A stretch of 64,000 nucleotides of DNA from Desulfovirgula thermocuniculi DSM 16036 (GTDB lineage: Bacteria; Bacillota; Desulfotomaculia; Desulfotomaculales; Desulfovirgulaceae), in contig NZ_AUBR01000006.1 in assembly GCF_000429345.1 (NCBI RefSeq), positions 21,597 through 85,596 on the forward strand, read 5' to 3'. Shown here in pieces: positions 6,450 to 15,050 of the stretch (positions are counted from its first letter, which is position 1; every line of letters starts with the position of its first letter). The translations under genes were made by a program, and so were the position numbers. The notes beneath the pieces were generated by a model. That model saw only the letters and a list, made by a program, of their open reading frames with translations. It was not told the origin of the DNA and did no database searches.

Positions 6450-7136
6450 ATGCTCATCGTGCTAGATCCGGGGCACGGGGGACGGGACCCGGGGGCGGTG
6501 GCCTATGCGTTAAAGGAAAAGGACATCACGCTGGTCCTGGCGCAGCGGGCCGCTTTCCTCTTGTCCGCCTACGAGGCGGAGGTCTTGCTTACCCGCTACG
6601 GGGATGATGACGTTGACCTTTCCGCGCGGGCCGACCTGGCCAATCAAAAGCAGGCCGATTTCTTTTGCTCCCTGCACGTCAATGCCGGCGGCGGTACGGG
6701 CTTTGAAAGCTACATTCACCCGGCAGCCGCCCCGCGCACGAAGGCCCTGGCGCAGGTCGTACATGCCGAACTCGCCCGCTTTTATTTGCAGAGGGGGCTT
6801 CCAGACCGGGGCCTGAAACGGGCAAACTTTGCCGTCCTCCGCGAAACCAACATGCCGGCCGTCCTTTTGGAAAACCTTTTTATAGATCACCCCCGGGATG
6901 CCGCTTTCCTGGCCGACGGCACTTTTTTGCAGGATCTCGCCGCTTCCCTCGCTTTCGCCCTCGTGAAGGCCCTGGGCCTAAAGGAGCGCAGCACCTGGGA
7001 CCCTGCCGGCGAGATAAGGCGCCTGAAGGGGCGGGGGCTCATCACGGTGGACCACGACCCGCAGGCGCCCGTCACCTGGGGCGAATTGGCCACGGTCTTG
7101 AACCGGGTTTTGGACCGCTTTGGGGAAAGGGGCTAG
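6450..7136 (+). CDS. N-acetylmuramoyl-L-alanine amidase, Amidase_3 (CwlC/AmiC type)
   Basis: A 228-residue zinc amidase. The ligands of the family are visible: His in LDPGHGG, Glu in KEKDITL, His in CSLHVNA, and the catalytic Glu in VLLENLFID. A C-terminal 45-residue module (STWDPAGEIRRL to ATVLNRVL) resembles an SLH-like repeat, as on the phage endolysin upstream. There is no signal peptide, so the enzyme would need lysis or mother-cell release, as for phage endolysins or late-sporulation CwlC. It lies just outside the tRNA scar. ATG 6450 has only a weak ribosome-binding site. Confidence 0.85.
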   Translation: MLIVLDPGHGGRDPGAVAYALKEKDITLVLAQRAAFLLSAYEAEVLLTRYGDDDVDLSARADLANQKQADFFCSLHVNAGGGTGFESYIHPAAAPRTKALAQVVHAELARFYLQRGLPDRGLKRANFAVLRETNMPAVLLENLFIDHPRDAAFLADGTFLQDLAASLAFALVKALGLKERSTWDPAGEIRRLKGRGLITVDHDPQAPVTWGELATVLNRVLDRFGERG

Positions 7137-7225
7137 AAAGGGGGCCCCCTTGGCCCGGTGTTTAAAAATGTGCTAAACTTATGGTGGCACGGCAAAAAAT
7201 AAACCAGGTAAAGAGGCGAGGGGAA

Positions 7226-8071
7226 ATGGACAAGGCGGCAAGGAATTGCGGGCCAAATGGCTGCGGGCAGGGGGAATCCCGGAGGCCGGAGGTTCTGCCC
7301 CCCAATAAGGCCAGCGAAATCAAGCATGTGCTGGGGGTCATGAGCGGGAAGGGCGGTGTGGGCAAATCTTCGGTCAGCGCGCTGCTGGCCGTGGCCCTGC
7401 GCCGGCGGGGCTACGAGGTGGGCATCATGGACGCCGACATTACCGGGCCGAGCATCCCCAAGATTTTCGGCCTGGTGGACCGTCCGGAGCAGTTTGAGCG
7501 CTTTGTGCTGCCGGTCAGGAGCCTCTCGGGAATAAAGGTCATGTCCGTGAACCTCCTCCTCACGAGGGAGGACGAGCCGGTGATTTGGAGGGGTCCCATC
7601 CTGGCCGGGGCGGTAAGGCAATTCTGGACGGATGTGGCCTGGGGTCAGCTCGATTACCTGATCGTGGACATGCCCCCGGGTACCGGAGACGTGCCCCTTA
7701 CGGTGATGCAGCAACTGCCCCTGGAGGGCATGGTCATCGTTTCCTCTCCCCAGGACCTGGCCATGATGGTGGTGAAGAAGGCCATCAACATGGCCCGGCT
7801 GGCCGAAGTGCCCATCCTGGGGCTGGTGGAAAACATGAGCTACCTGGTCTGCCCCCACTGCCACCGGGACGTCTACCCGTTTGGCAAAAGCCATGTGGTC
7901 GAGGCGGCAAGCGACAACGGCCTGCGCGTCCTGGCCGTACTGCCGGTGGACGAGAAGCTGGTGGAGCTGAGCGATGCGGGGCGCATCGAGGAATATGAAG
8001 GGGTGGCCCTCGAAAAGCTGACCCCGGTGGTGGAGGCCGTGGAGAAGATGAGCGGGGGCAGCCCGTCTTGA
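7226..8071 (+). CDS. Mrp/NBP35-family ATPase, iron-sulfur cluster carrier
   Basis: A cytoplasmic P-loop ATPase of the Mrp/ApbC/NBP35 group, which binds a 4Fe-4S cluster at a dimer interface and delivers it to apo-proteins. The deviant Walker A GKGGVGKSSV is at about residue 46, followed by DADITGPSIPK and DYLIVDMPPGTGD. Two short Cys motifs occur: NCGPNGCGQ near the N-terminus, as in NBP35-type proteins, and LVCPHCHR near residue 212, as in Mrp. ATG 7226 follows GAGGCGAGGGG; the frame extends to 7181 without a better site. HtrA follows after 19 nt. Confidence 0.9.
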   Translation: MDKAARNCGPNGCGQGESRRPEVLPPNKASEIKHVLGVMSGKGGVGKSSVSALLAVALRRRGYEVGIMDADITGPSIPKIFGLVDRPEQFERFVLPVRSLSGIKVMSVNLLLTREDEPVIWRGPILAGAVRQFWTDVAWGQLDYLIVDMPPGTGDVPLTVMQQLPLEGMVIVSSPQDLAMMVVKKAINMARLAEVPILGLVENMSYLVCPHCHRDVYPFGKSHVVEAASDNGLRVLAVLPVDEKLVELSDAGRIEEYEGVALEKLTPVVEAVEKMSGGSPS

Positions 8072-8090
8072 GGGAAAGGGTGATTAAAAA

Positions 8091-9233
8091 ATGCCTGGCT
8101 GGAAGCGTTCGCTGCTTTTTATCGCGCTGGCGGCGTTTGTTGCCGGCGTCATGTTTGCGGGAGGTTACTTGCTGGTTAACGATCTAAAATCCCACCGCAT
8201 CGCGCCGCTCAACAATGTGGCCAGCGCCATGCCCGGCGTCAGCCCCGAGACCGTGGCCGATATTGTGGATAAGGCCGGCCCGGCGGTGGTGAAAATCGAC
8301 ACGGTGGTGGTGAGGGGAGGTTCGGGTCTGGACCCCTTCTTCGACGACCCGTTTTTCCGCCAGTTCTTCGGGCGTCCCTTCGGATTCGTGCAGCCCCACG
8401 AAGAGCACGGCCTCGGCTCCGGGTTCATCTTCTCCCCCGAGGGCTACATCATCACCAACGAGCACGTGATCAGCGGGGCGCAAAAAATTATGGTCACCAT
8501 ACAGGGCTTTGAAAAGCCCTTGGCGGCAAAAGTGGTGGGGGCCGACTACGACCTGGACCTGGCGGTAATCAAGGTCGACGCAGGCAGGCCGCTGCCCACC
8601 CTTCCCATGGGCGATTCCGACCAGACCAGGGTGGGGGAGTGGGTGGTTGCCATTGGCAACCCCTTCGGGCTTGACCACACCGTAACCGTGGGAGTGATCA
8701 GCGCCAAGGGCCGGCCGGTAACGGTGGAGAACCGCCACTACAAGAATCTCCTGCAGACGGATGCCTCCATCAACCCCGGCAACTCCGGGGGACCGCTCTT
8801 AAACCTCAAGGGAGAGGTCATCGGCATCAACACGGCGGTGGCGCAGGCCCACGGCATCGGCTTTGCCATCCCGGCCAACACGGTGAAGGAAGTCCTGGAC
8901 CAGTTGCTCAAGGGCAACAGCAGGAGCCGCCCGTGGCTGGGCATCCAGATGCAGTCGGTTACTCCGGAGGTGGCCGCCTACCTGGGCCTCCCCTCCGCAG
9001 AGGGCGTGCTGGTGGTGAACGTTATTCCGGGCAGCCCGGCGGATGAGGCGGGACTTGCCCGGGGTGATGTGATCCTGCAGGTCGACAACCAGAAGGTCAG
9101 GAACTCCGAAGACCTCCTCAGCATTATCCAGCAGGGCAAGGTGGGCCAGAGGGTGAACCTGCAGGTTTTCCGCGGCGGCAGGGTGAGGGGCATAGCCGTT
9201 ACCCTGGGCGAAAAGCCGCCGCAGTGGCGCTAA
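8091..9233 (+). CDS. htrA: HtrA/DegP-like membrane-anchored serine protease with PDZ domain
   Basis: A 380-residue envelope quality-control protease. It has an N-terminal membrane anchor (about residues 8-28), a trypsin-like domain with the triad His125 (TNEHVIS), Asp156 (DYDLDLAVI) and Ser232 (NPGNSGGP), and one C-terminal PDZ domain from about residue 275 (SRPWLGIQM to EKPPQ). Length and layout match HtrA/YyxA proteins of Firmicutes. ATG 8091 is preceded by AAAGGGTGAT. The gene ends in a strong terminator shared with the convergent acyl-CoA synthetase gene. Confidence 0.95.
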   Translation: MPGWKRSLLFIALAAFVAGVMFAGGYLLVNDLKSHRIAPLNNVASAMPGVSPETVADIVDKAGPAVVKIDTVVVRGGSGLDPFFDDPFFRQFFGRPFGFVQPHEEHGLGSGFIFSPEGYIITNEHVISGAQKIMVTIQGFEKPLAAKVVGADYDLDLAVIKVDAGRPLPTLPMGDSDQTRVGEWVVAIGNPFGLDHTVTVGVISAKGRPVTVENRHYKNLLQTDASINPGNSGGPLLNLKGEVIGINTAVAQAHGIGFAIPANTVKEVLDQLLKGNSRSRPWLGIQMQSVTPEVAAYLGLPSAEGVLVVNVIPGSPADEAGLARGDVILQVDNQKVRNSEDLLSIIQQGKVGQRVNLQVFRGGRVRGIAVTLGEKPPQWR

Positions 9234-9243
9234 ACAATGAAAA

Positions 9244-9271
9244 GGGAACCGGTAACCCGGTTCCCTATTTT
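9244..9271. terminator. Intrinsic terminator between convergent genes
   Basis: A 9-bp perfect stem, GGGAACCGG (9244-9252) with CCGGTTCCC (9257-9265), and a TAAC loop, followed by TATTTT. It lies between htrA and the minus-strand acyl-CoA synthetase and could serve both. Confidence 0.85.
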
Positions 9272-9289
9272 GATGCTCCCGCACCCGCA

Positions 9290-10813
9290 TCACATGCCCA
9301 GCCCTTCTTTCAGGCCCTGCCGGAGCAGCTTTCCGGAGGTGGTCTTGGGGAGATCGCTGACGAGCTGTATTTTGCCGGGAACCTTGTAAGGGGCCAGCCT
9401 CTGGGCGCAGAAAGCCTGCAGCTCTCCGGGTTCGGCCTGCTGGTTTTCCCTGAGCATGACCAGGGCCATCACTTCTTCGCCCATGACGGGGTCCGGGACC
9501 CCCACCACCACGGTATCCAGGACCTGGGGGTGCTGGTAGAGGACGTCTTCTACCTCCCGCGGGTCAATGCTGTGGCCGCCCTTGATGATGATGTTTTTCT
9601 TGCGGTCGAGGATGTAGACGTACCCTTCTCTGTCCATGTAGCCCAGGTCTTCCGTGTGCAGCCAGCCGTTTCTCAGCACCCAGCGGGTCTGCTCCGGTTG
9701 GCCGAGATACCCCTTCATGACCCCGGGACCGCGCACCACAATCTCGCCCACCTGGCCGGGGGGCAGAGGACGCCCCTCGTAGTCGACGATCCTTACCTCC
9801 GTGCCGGGCAGGGGGAGGCCTACGGAGCCGGGTTTCTTGGCGCCCCGCCAGGGATTGCTGCACACTACGGAGGTGGCCTCGGTGAGGCAGTACCCTTCGG
9901 TGATCTCCAGCCCGAACCGCTGCGCAAAGGACTGGGCCAGGGAAGGGGAGAGCTGCCCGCCGGTACAGTAGGCCACCCGCAGAGAGCTGGGGCGGGCCTG
10001 CCCGCCTGCCTGCTCCTTCAGAAGGAGGGCGTAGTAGGTGGGCGGGCCGAAGAAGAAGGTTATTTTTTCTTCTTCCAGGAGCCTTAACAGCTGTCCGGAA
10101 CCGGGCCACCTGTCCTGGATGACCACCGCGGCGCCGCTAAACATGGGGGCCAGGAGGACGCAACACTGCACCGAAGAGCGGTGGGCGGGCGCCAGCAGGA
10201 GGACGCGGTCCTGCGGGGTGAGCTGGCAGAAGGCGGCAAAGGCTACCGCGCAGCTGTACAGGTTCTGTGATGTGAGCATGACACCCTTGGGTATACCCGT
10301 GTTGCCCGGCGTATAAATTATTTCCGCGACCCCCTCCCTCTGCCGGGAGGCTTCCCGGGAGCCGGCGGGAGGGCCCTTGAGCAGGTCTCCGAAGAGGTGG
10401 ACTCCCGCCGGGGTTGCGCCGCTCTTGCCCGTGACCACAATGCCCCCGGCAAAGGGCCACTTCCCGGCCACCTCCAGGTAAGCGGCCATGTTGGCGGCGC
10501 TGCAGATGGCCAGAGCAGGGGAAGTTTCCCTCACCAGGGGGCCGATCTCGTAAACCGTGTAGAGGGGATCGACGGGCACGAGGACGGCTCCCACCTGCAG
10601 GAGGGCGTAAAAGGCCACGATGAACTCTGGGCTGTTTTCCAGGGCCACGATTACCCGGTCGCCCGGCTTGACGCCCAGCTTTAAAATGCCGGCGGCAAAG
10701 CGGTTAATTAGATCCTGCAGGTCCCCGTAGGTTATTTCCCCGCTGTTGCTGACAACCGCAGGCTTCTGGGCGTAAAGGCGGCATGTTTCGGCGAGCCTGG
10801 ATATAATCGGCAT
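9290..10813 (-). CDS. AMP-dependent acyl-CoA synthetase/ligase (ANL superfamily)
   Basis: A 507-residue adenylate-forming enzyme that would activate a carboxylic acid with ATP and load it on CoA. The motifs run in order: IIYTPGNTGIPKGVML (A3, about residue 168), EGYCLTEATS (A5), LHTEDLGYMD (A7, with the ATP-binding Asp), DRKKNIIIKGGHSIDP (A8 hinge), and LPKTTSGKLLR with the catalytic Lys (A10). The A3 loop reads TPGNTG rather than the usual TSGTTG. It is closest in look to medium/long-chain or CaiC-like ligases, but the substrate cannot be told. It is the last of three minus-strand genes. Confidence 0.88.
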   Translation of the reverse strand: MPIISRLAETCRLYAQKPAVVSNSGEITYGDLQDLINRFAAGILKLGVKPGDRVIVALENSPEFIVAFYALLQVGAVLVPVDPLYTVYEIGPLVRETSPALAICSAANMAAYLEVAGKWPFAGGIVVTGKSGATPAGVHLFGDLLKGPPAGSREASRQREGVAEIIYTPGNTGIPKGVMLTSQNLYSCAVAFAAFCQLTPQDRVLLLAPAHRSSVQCCVLLAPMFSGAAVVIQDRWPGSGQLLRLLEEEKITFFFGPPTYYALLLKEQAGGQARPSSLRVAYCTGGQLSPSLAQSFAQRFGLEITEGYCLTEATSVVCSNPWRGAKKPGSVGLPLPGTEVRIVDYEGRPLPPGQVGEIVVRGPGVMKGYLGQPEQTRWVLRNGWLHTEDLGYMDREGYVYILDRKKNIIIKGGHSIDPREVEDVLYQHPQVLDTVVVGVPDPVMGEEVMALVMLRENQQAEPGELQAFCAQRLAPYKVPGKIQLVSDLPKTTSGKLLRQGLKEGLGM

Positions 10814-10852
10814 GTATTGATAATACCTCCTTGGCGGATTAACCGGTTGACG

Positions 10853-12169
10853 CTAGCCCTCTTTAATTTTCTCCTTCAGGCCGTTAACTCCTTCCGAGGT
10901 TAAGTAGCGTCGAATTAATTCCCGGGTGCCCATGGCCACCATCCTGGGGACGATCTTACGGTGGTGCAGGCGCACGCGCGGCAGGCCCTGGGGGTGGTAG
11001 GCGGCCAGCAACCACCCCTGGTACAGGCGTGCGGGGATTTTGAGCCAGGAGGGCAGCTCGCAGAGGGTAAAGCCCAGCCTCTCCGCCCCGCGGTGCAGCA
11101 CGGTTATCCCCATTACCGCCTTCACGCCCTCCTGGTGGGTGGCTGCCCAACGGGCCAGCTCGCCCAGGGAGCGCTTGAGTTCCTTGAGCACCCTCAAGGC
11201 GGCAAAGCCTGCCTGGGCGGGGCCGTCCCGTGCAGCCACCAGCTCCTTTAAGACGCCGTTGTGGAAGTGGATTTCTCCGATGGCGTCCCCGGGCCGGATG
11301 CAGGTGCCGTCGTTTAGCATCAGGGCCCTGCCGCGGTAGCGGCGCAGCCTGACGCTCAGCAGGGTGGGGTGGCCGTCACGGTAGTGCAGGTGCTGGAACT
11401 TCAAGAGGCGGGTGATGAGGTGATCCAGCCTTTGCCCCAGCCGCTGCCACCAGCTTTCCCGGGGCGGGTTGAGTTCGGCCAGCGTGGTCACCTTAAAGCC
11501 CCTCTTCTCCAGCTCGCTAAGGATGACGGGCAGCGCGCGGAGCATTTTGGCCGATGCGCCCCGCGCCGCTCCCGGCGTATCGTCGCTGTCGTGAAAGACC
11601 AGTATAGAGCCGTCGTGCACTCGGGAGAGGACCTTGCGGGCAATGGATTCCGGGGTACAGCGGCGGGACCAGTCCCAGCTTAAAAAGGACCAGAGGACTA
11701 CCTGCTGCCCGAAGAGAAGGCTGTGCAGGAGCGAGAACAGGTTGAAGAGGCCCCAGGGCGGCCGGTAAAGGCGCGGGGGGCTGCCGGTTATCTCTTCGAT
11801 GACCCTGCTGGCCTCCCTTACTTCCCTGATGATGCCCCGGGGGCCCAGAAGCCACGGTATGTGGTGGCGGAAGCCGTGGCTGGCCACTTCATGCCCTTCC
11901 CTTTTCATCCTCAGTACCAGCTCGGGGTAAGCGCGGGCTTTTTCCCCCAGTACGAAGAAGCACGCCCGCACATTGTGCTGCTTTAAAATGTCCAGGACCA
12001 CGGGGGTATAGCGCGGGTCGGGGCCGTCGTCGAAGGTAATGGCCACCCTTCCCCCTGCCCGCGTGCCCCTCCAGATTACTCCCAGGTGGCAGAACCTGGC
12101 GAGGGCGGTGGGCAAGAGGGCGTATAAGCCGATGGAGTAGGTGAGCCCTTTAAGGACCTTCTCCCACAT
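10853..12169 (-). CDS. Polysaccharide deacetylase (NodB domain) with C-terminal YkoP-like domain
   Basis: Residues 40-230 form a NodB/CE4 domain that removes N-acetyl groups from envelope polysaccharide. The motifs are AITFDDGPDPRYT (catalytic Asp plus metal Asp), EVASHGFRHH (metal His pair), RLYRPPWG and ILVFHDSDD (catalytic His). An uncleaved N-terminal hydrophobic segment is short. The C-terminal 190 residues (YRGRALMLNDGTCIRPGDAI onward) look like the YkoP-like domain found fused to such deacetylases; its role is unknown. The gene overlaps the upstream MFS gene by 20 nt. Confidence 0.85.
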   Translation of the reverse strand: MWEKVLKGLTYSIGLYALLPTALARFCHLGVIWRGTRAGGRVAITFDDGPDPRYTPVVLDILKQHNVRACFFVLGEKARAYPELVLRMKREGHEVASHGFRHHIPWLLGPRGIIREVREASRVIEEITGSPPRLYRPPWGLFNLFSLLHSLLFGQQVVLWSFLSWDWSRRCTPESIARKVLSRVHDGSILVFHDSDDTPGAARGASAKMLRALPVILSELEKRGFKVTTLAELNPPRESWWQRLGQRLDHLITRLLKFQHLHYRDGHPTLLSVRLRRYRGRALMLNDGTCIRPGDAIGEIHFHNGVLKELVAARDGPAQAGFAALRVLKELKRSLGELARWAATHQEGVKAVMGITVLHRGAERLGFTLCELPSWLKIPARLYQGWLLAAYHPQGLPRVRLHHRKIVPRMVAMGTRELIRRYLTSEGVNGLKEKIKEG

Positions 12170-13373
12170 ATTTACCCTCCCGGTTACCTGTGCTGGTGAG
12201 GAGCTTTTCCAGCGGGTAAAAAAGATAAAAAAGGGCTATGGGCAGGAGGATAAGGGCGGTGACGGTAAAAGGGGCAGCCAGGCCGGCCTGGCGGGCAATA
12301 AAGCTGCCCGTTGCCGGGCCCAGAGCCGCCCCCAGGCCCTCTATGGTGGTAAAGACGCTCCACCCCGTGGCCTGATACCGGGGCGGGATCACCCTGGCCA
12401 GGAGGGTGTTCCAGGCAGGGAGGATAACCCCGTACGCCGTCCCGAGGAAAACAGCGGTCATAAAGGCGCCGGCAGGACCGCGCACGACCGTGAGGGCGGC
12501 AAGGCACAGGGCGCCCATGGCGAACCCGGCGCCCAGGAATTGCCTGAGCCTTGCCTCCCAGCGTCCGATTAAAAAGCCGGCGGGCAAAAAGCAGGTTATT
12601 GCCGTGCACCCCCCGGCCAAAAGAAATATGCCGTACTGGCCTGGGCTCAACCCCAGCCTGGCCTGGGCAAAGAGCGGCAGCACGGGAACCAGGAGGCCGG
12701 CGCAGAAAGTCTGCAGGAACATGCTGGGAACCAGGATGTACCGCGCCGCCCGGTTGGAGAGGATCTGCACCAGGGGCTCGGTAAAATATTCCTTCCTGCC
12801 CGTCTCCTTTCCCCCGGCCCTTACCCCGATGAAGGGTGAGAGGGCAAGGGCGGCGGCCCACAGGAAGATGAGCAGGGAAAAGGTAAGATCAACTCCTTTG
12901 GGTAAAATGAAATTTACCCCCACCAGGCCTGCCCCGGCGCCGCCCAGCCAGGCCGCGAAAACCAGTCCCACGCGGTGGACCCTGCCGGGCATGTCCACAG
13001 GGGCTACCTCGCTCATGGCCGCCGGCCAGACGGGGGAGAACCCGAGCCCCAGTACGGCGGAAGCGGCAACCAGCACACCCGGATGCGGCCAGAGCCTCAT
13101 CGTGCACAGGGAGAGAAAGCTTACCCCCAGGCCCCCCAGGAGGACCGGCTTTCCCAGGCGGTCAAAGTGCCACCCGGCAAGAACCTTGAAGGCCGTTTCG
13201 GTGAGGTAATGGGCGGAGACGGCCAGGCCGGCGGCGGTGACGGGAAGCCCGAGGTGTTTTACGGTATATACGGGCAAGAACGAGAGAAAGAAGGCCCCTC
13301 TCACCAGCTCGGTGCAGAAGAGAACGGAAAGCGTGTACCACTCTTGCCGCGACAGGTTGGCGAAGGGGACCAA
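12150..13373 (-). CDS. MFS transporter
   Basis: A 407-residue membrane protein with about 12 hydrophobic segments and the major-facilitator loop signature between helices 2 and 3 (GWHFDRLGKPVLL). A central cytoplasmic loop (GVRAGGKETGRKEYF) separates the two six-helix halves. The substrate cannot be predicted; its 3' end overlaps the deacetylase gene by 20 nt, so lipid or glycan-precursor export or drug efflux are both possible. The start has AGGAGG upstream on the minus strand (plus-strand CCTCCT at 13382-13387). Confidence 0.85.
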   Translation of the reverse strand: MVPFANLSRQEWYTLSVLFCTELVRGAFFLSFLPVYTVKHLGLPVTAAGLAVSAHYLTETAFKVLAGWHFDRLGKPVLLGGLGVSFLSLCTMRLWPHPGVLVAASAVLGLGFSPVWPAAMSEVAPVDMPGRVHRVGLVFAAWLGGAGAGLVGVNFILPKGVDLTFSLLIFLWAAALALSPFIGVRAGGKETGRKEYFTEPLVQILSNRAARYILVPSMFLQTFCAGLLVPVLPLFAQARLGLSPGQYGIFLLAGGCTAITCFLPAGFLIGRWEARLRQFLGAGFAMGALCLAALTVVRGPAGAFMTAVFLGTAYGVILPAWNTLLARVIPPRYQATGWSVFTTIEGLGAALGPATGSFIARQAGLAAPFTVTALILLPIALFYLFYPLEKLLTSTGNREGKYVGEGP

Positions 13374-13455
13374 AAAGGATTTCCTCCTAAAAAGCGCATT
13401 TTTCCTCTAAATTATATCGCAGCGGCGGTGCGGCGGGGAAGGGGAACGCGGGGTT

Positions 13456-13500
13456 TAAGGGCAAGAGCGGGCGGGAAAACCCCGCCCGCTCTTGCCCTTA
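13456..13500. terminator. 20-bp perfect hairpin embedding a stop codon
   Basis: A 20-bp perfect inverted repeat (13456-13475 with 13481-13500) with the 5-nt loop AAAAC. On the minus strand the arm begins with the TAA stop of the 44-residue gene. There is no T-run on the minus side, so it may be a transcript-stabilising stem as well as a terminator. Confidence 0.6.
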
Positions 13501-13632
13501 CAATTTTCTGATTACGGCCAGCAAATAGATTTCCTGGCCCTGGCGTCCTTCGTTAAGCTTCTTTTCCGCTTCCTGGAGCTGGCTTAGCTGCGGTGCCGTC
13601 AGCCGGGCAAGTTCGATTTCTTTAAGCTCCAC
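13498..13632 (-). CDS. Conserved-looking 44-residue protein of unknown function
   Basis: A short minus-strand frame starting with GTG (13632-13630), 9 nt after a GGGGGAG ribosome-binding site. The product begins MELKEIELARLTAPQLSQL and ends EIYLLAVIRKL: a soluble, charged, probably all-helical peptide. Codon use and third-base GC resemble the neighbours. The stop codon forms the first bases of a 20-bp hairpin. No function can be given. It could be a small regulatory or spore-associated protein, and it lies between the MFS gene and the divergent carboxypeptidase gene. Confidence 0.6.
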   Translation of the reverse strand: MELKEIELARLTAPQLSQLQEAEKKLNEGRQGQEIYLLAVIRKL

Positions 13633-13687
13633 CTTCCCTTACTCCCCCTAGCGATTAGTTTTCTACTATTTTGTGTCATCTTTCTCG

Positions 13688-13717
13688 TTGTATACGGAGC
13701 CGGGGTTAATTTATAAT
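13688..13717 (+). promoter_or_regulatory. Candidate sigma-A promoter of the D,D-carboxypeptidase gene
   Basis: TTGTAT (13688-13693), an 18-bp spacer and a perfect TATAAT (13712-13717) lie just upstream of ATG 13734. Transcription would begin near 13724, leaving a very short leader with no clear ribosome-binding site. Confidence 0.6.
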
Positions 13718-13733
13718 AGTGCTGTGATGCGGC

Positions 13734-14981
13734 ATGTCCAACCGGGAAAAGATAATCCTGTGCGCGTTCTTTTTCTCTCTTTTTTTATTTTTGTCTTGCG
13801 GCGTCGCCCTTGCCGGGGAGGTTAAGGAGCCGGAAGCGGGGGCAAAGGCAGCCGTCCTCATGGATGCCGGTAACGGGCAGCTCCTCTACCAGAAGAACGC
13901 CCACGCTCCCCTCTATCCGGCCAGCACCACCAAGATCCTTACCGCCGTTCTGGCCATTGAGTCCTGCCGGCTGGATGAGGTGGTTACCGTTCCCCGGGAA
14001 GCAGTGGGGGTGGAGGGCACGGCCATAGGCCTGCAGGAAGGCGAAAGGCTGACCCTGGAGGATCTCCTCTACGCCCTCTTGCTCTCTTCGGCCAACGATG
14101 CCGCCGTGGCCATAGCCCACCACGTGGCGGGGTCCACGGAGGCCTTTGCCCGCCTCATGAACGAAAAGGCGCGGCAAATTGGGGCTGCGGAGAGCCACTT
14201 CACCAACCCGCACGGCCTGCCCGACCCTGCCCACTACGTTTCGGCCTACGATATGGCCGTCATTGCCCGCTACGCCATGCAGAACTCCGTCTTCCGGAAG
14301 ATCGTTAGCACGCAGGTCAAGCAAATCAGCAGGCCGCTGGCCGACAGGTCAAAGGGACCACCTCAGGAGCACCTTTGGAATCACAACCGCCTGCTTACCC
14401 TTTACGACGGGTGCATCGGGGTTAAGACGGGCTACACCACACAGGCGGGCCAGTGCCTGGTCGGTGCGGCCCGGCGGGGGGACAGGGAACTGCTCGTCGT
14501 GCTCCTCGGAAGCCAGGGGTGGGACCCCCTTTACCGTGACGCCAGGAAGCTTTTCGATTACGGGTTTGCCTCGTACAGGCCGGTATGGCTGGTGGCCAAG
14601 GGCGAAAAAGTTTCCGCCATCGAGTTGCCCCGCGGCGACCGCCCCCTGGAGGCCGTGGCCGCCGGCGGGCTCTACTTGAACTTCGGCACGGGGCAGGACC
14701 CCGCGGTGGTAAAGGAAGTGCAATACCTGAAAGGCCTGAGGGTCCCGGTAAAGGAAGGGCAGAAGGTGGGCGAAGTGGTTTTTAAAGACGCCGCCGGCCA
14801 AGAACTGGGGAGGGTGGACCTGGTGGCCGGCAACGGCGTGGAGTCCAGGTTCAGGTACCGGCCCTTACCCCTGCTGGCCGGGGCGCTTCTGGCCGTAGCC
14901 TGTTTCTGGCGGCTGAGAAGGGCGGCCTCCTACCGGCGCAGGCGCTACGCGCGTGCGCGCGGCCTGCGGCACCTGCGGTAG
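13734..14981 (+). CDS. D-alanyl-D-alanine carboxypeptidase (DacF/PBP5 type)
   Basis: A 415-residue low-molecular-mass penicillin-binding protein that trims the terminal D-Ala of peptidoglycan pentapeptide. It has a signal peptide (about residues 1-28, ending ALAG) and the serine peptidase S11 motifs STTK (nucleophile Ser), SSAND and VKTGYT, then a PBP5-like C-terminal beta domain. A hydrophobic segment (LLAGALLAVACFW) plus an Arg-rich tail anchors it in the membrane. In endospore formers this type includes DacF/DacB, which tune cortex cross-linking; which paralogue this is cannot be told. Confidence 0.92.
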   Translation: MSNREKIILCAFFFSLFLFLSCGVALAGEVKEPEAGAKAAVLMDAGNGQLLYQKNAHAPLYPASTTKILTAVLAIESCRLDEVVTVPREAVGVEGTAIGLQEGERLTLEDLLYALLLSSANDAAVAIAHHVAGSTEAFARLMNEKARQIGAAESHFTNPHGLPDPAHYVSAYDMAVIARYAMQNSVFRKIVSTQVKQISRPLADRSKGPPQEHLWNHNRLLTLYDGCIGVKTGYTTQAGQCLVGAARRGDRELLVVLLGSQGWDPLYRDARKLFDYGFASYRPVWLVAKGEKVSAIELPRGDRPLEAVAAGGLYLNFGTGQDPAVVKEVQYLKGLRVPVKEGQKVGEVVFKDAAGQELGRVDLVAGNGVESRFRYRPLPLLAGALLAVACFWRLRRAASYRRRRYARARGLRHLR

Positions 14982-14987
14982 GCTTCC

Positions 14988-15016
14988 TTGACTTTTGCAT
15001 CAGCGTTCACTATACT
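14988..15016 (+). promoter_or_regulatory. Sigma-A promoter of the fur-family gene
   Basis: TTGACT (14988-14993), a 17-bp spacer and TATACT (15011-15016) make a near-consensus sigma-A promoter 35 bp before the start codon at 15051. Confidence 0.8.
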
Positions 15017-15050
15017 AACTCCAAGGGCAGAGCAAGCCGGGGTGGGCCTG

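Noticed and set aside
6413..6607. 64-codon frame with the best ribosome-binding site upstream of the Amidase_3 gene
   Set aside because: The product is a Gly/Arg/Ala-rich out-of-frame reading of the amidase start. The amidase frame holds the conserved motifs.
9224..10087. Long plus-strand open frame opposite the acyl-CoA synthetase
   Set aside because: A shadow of the minus-strand gene, caused by high third-base GC. Its translation shows no family motifs, while the minus strand shows all ANL motifs.
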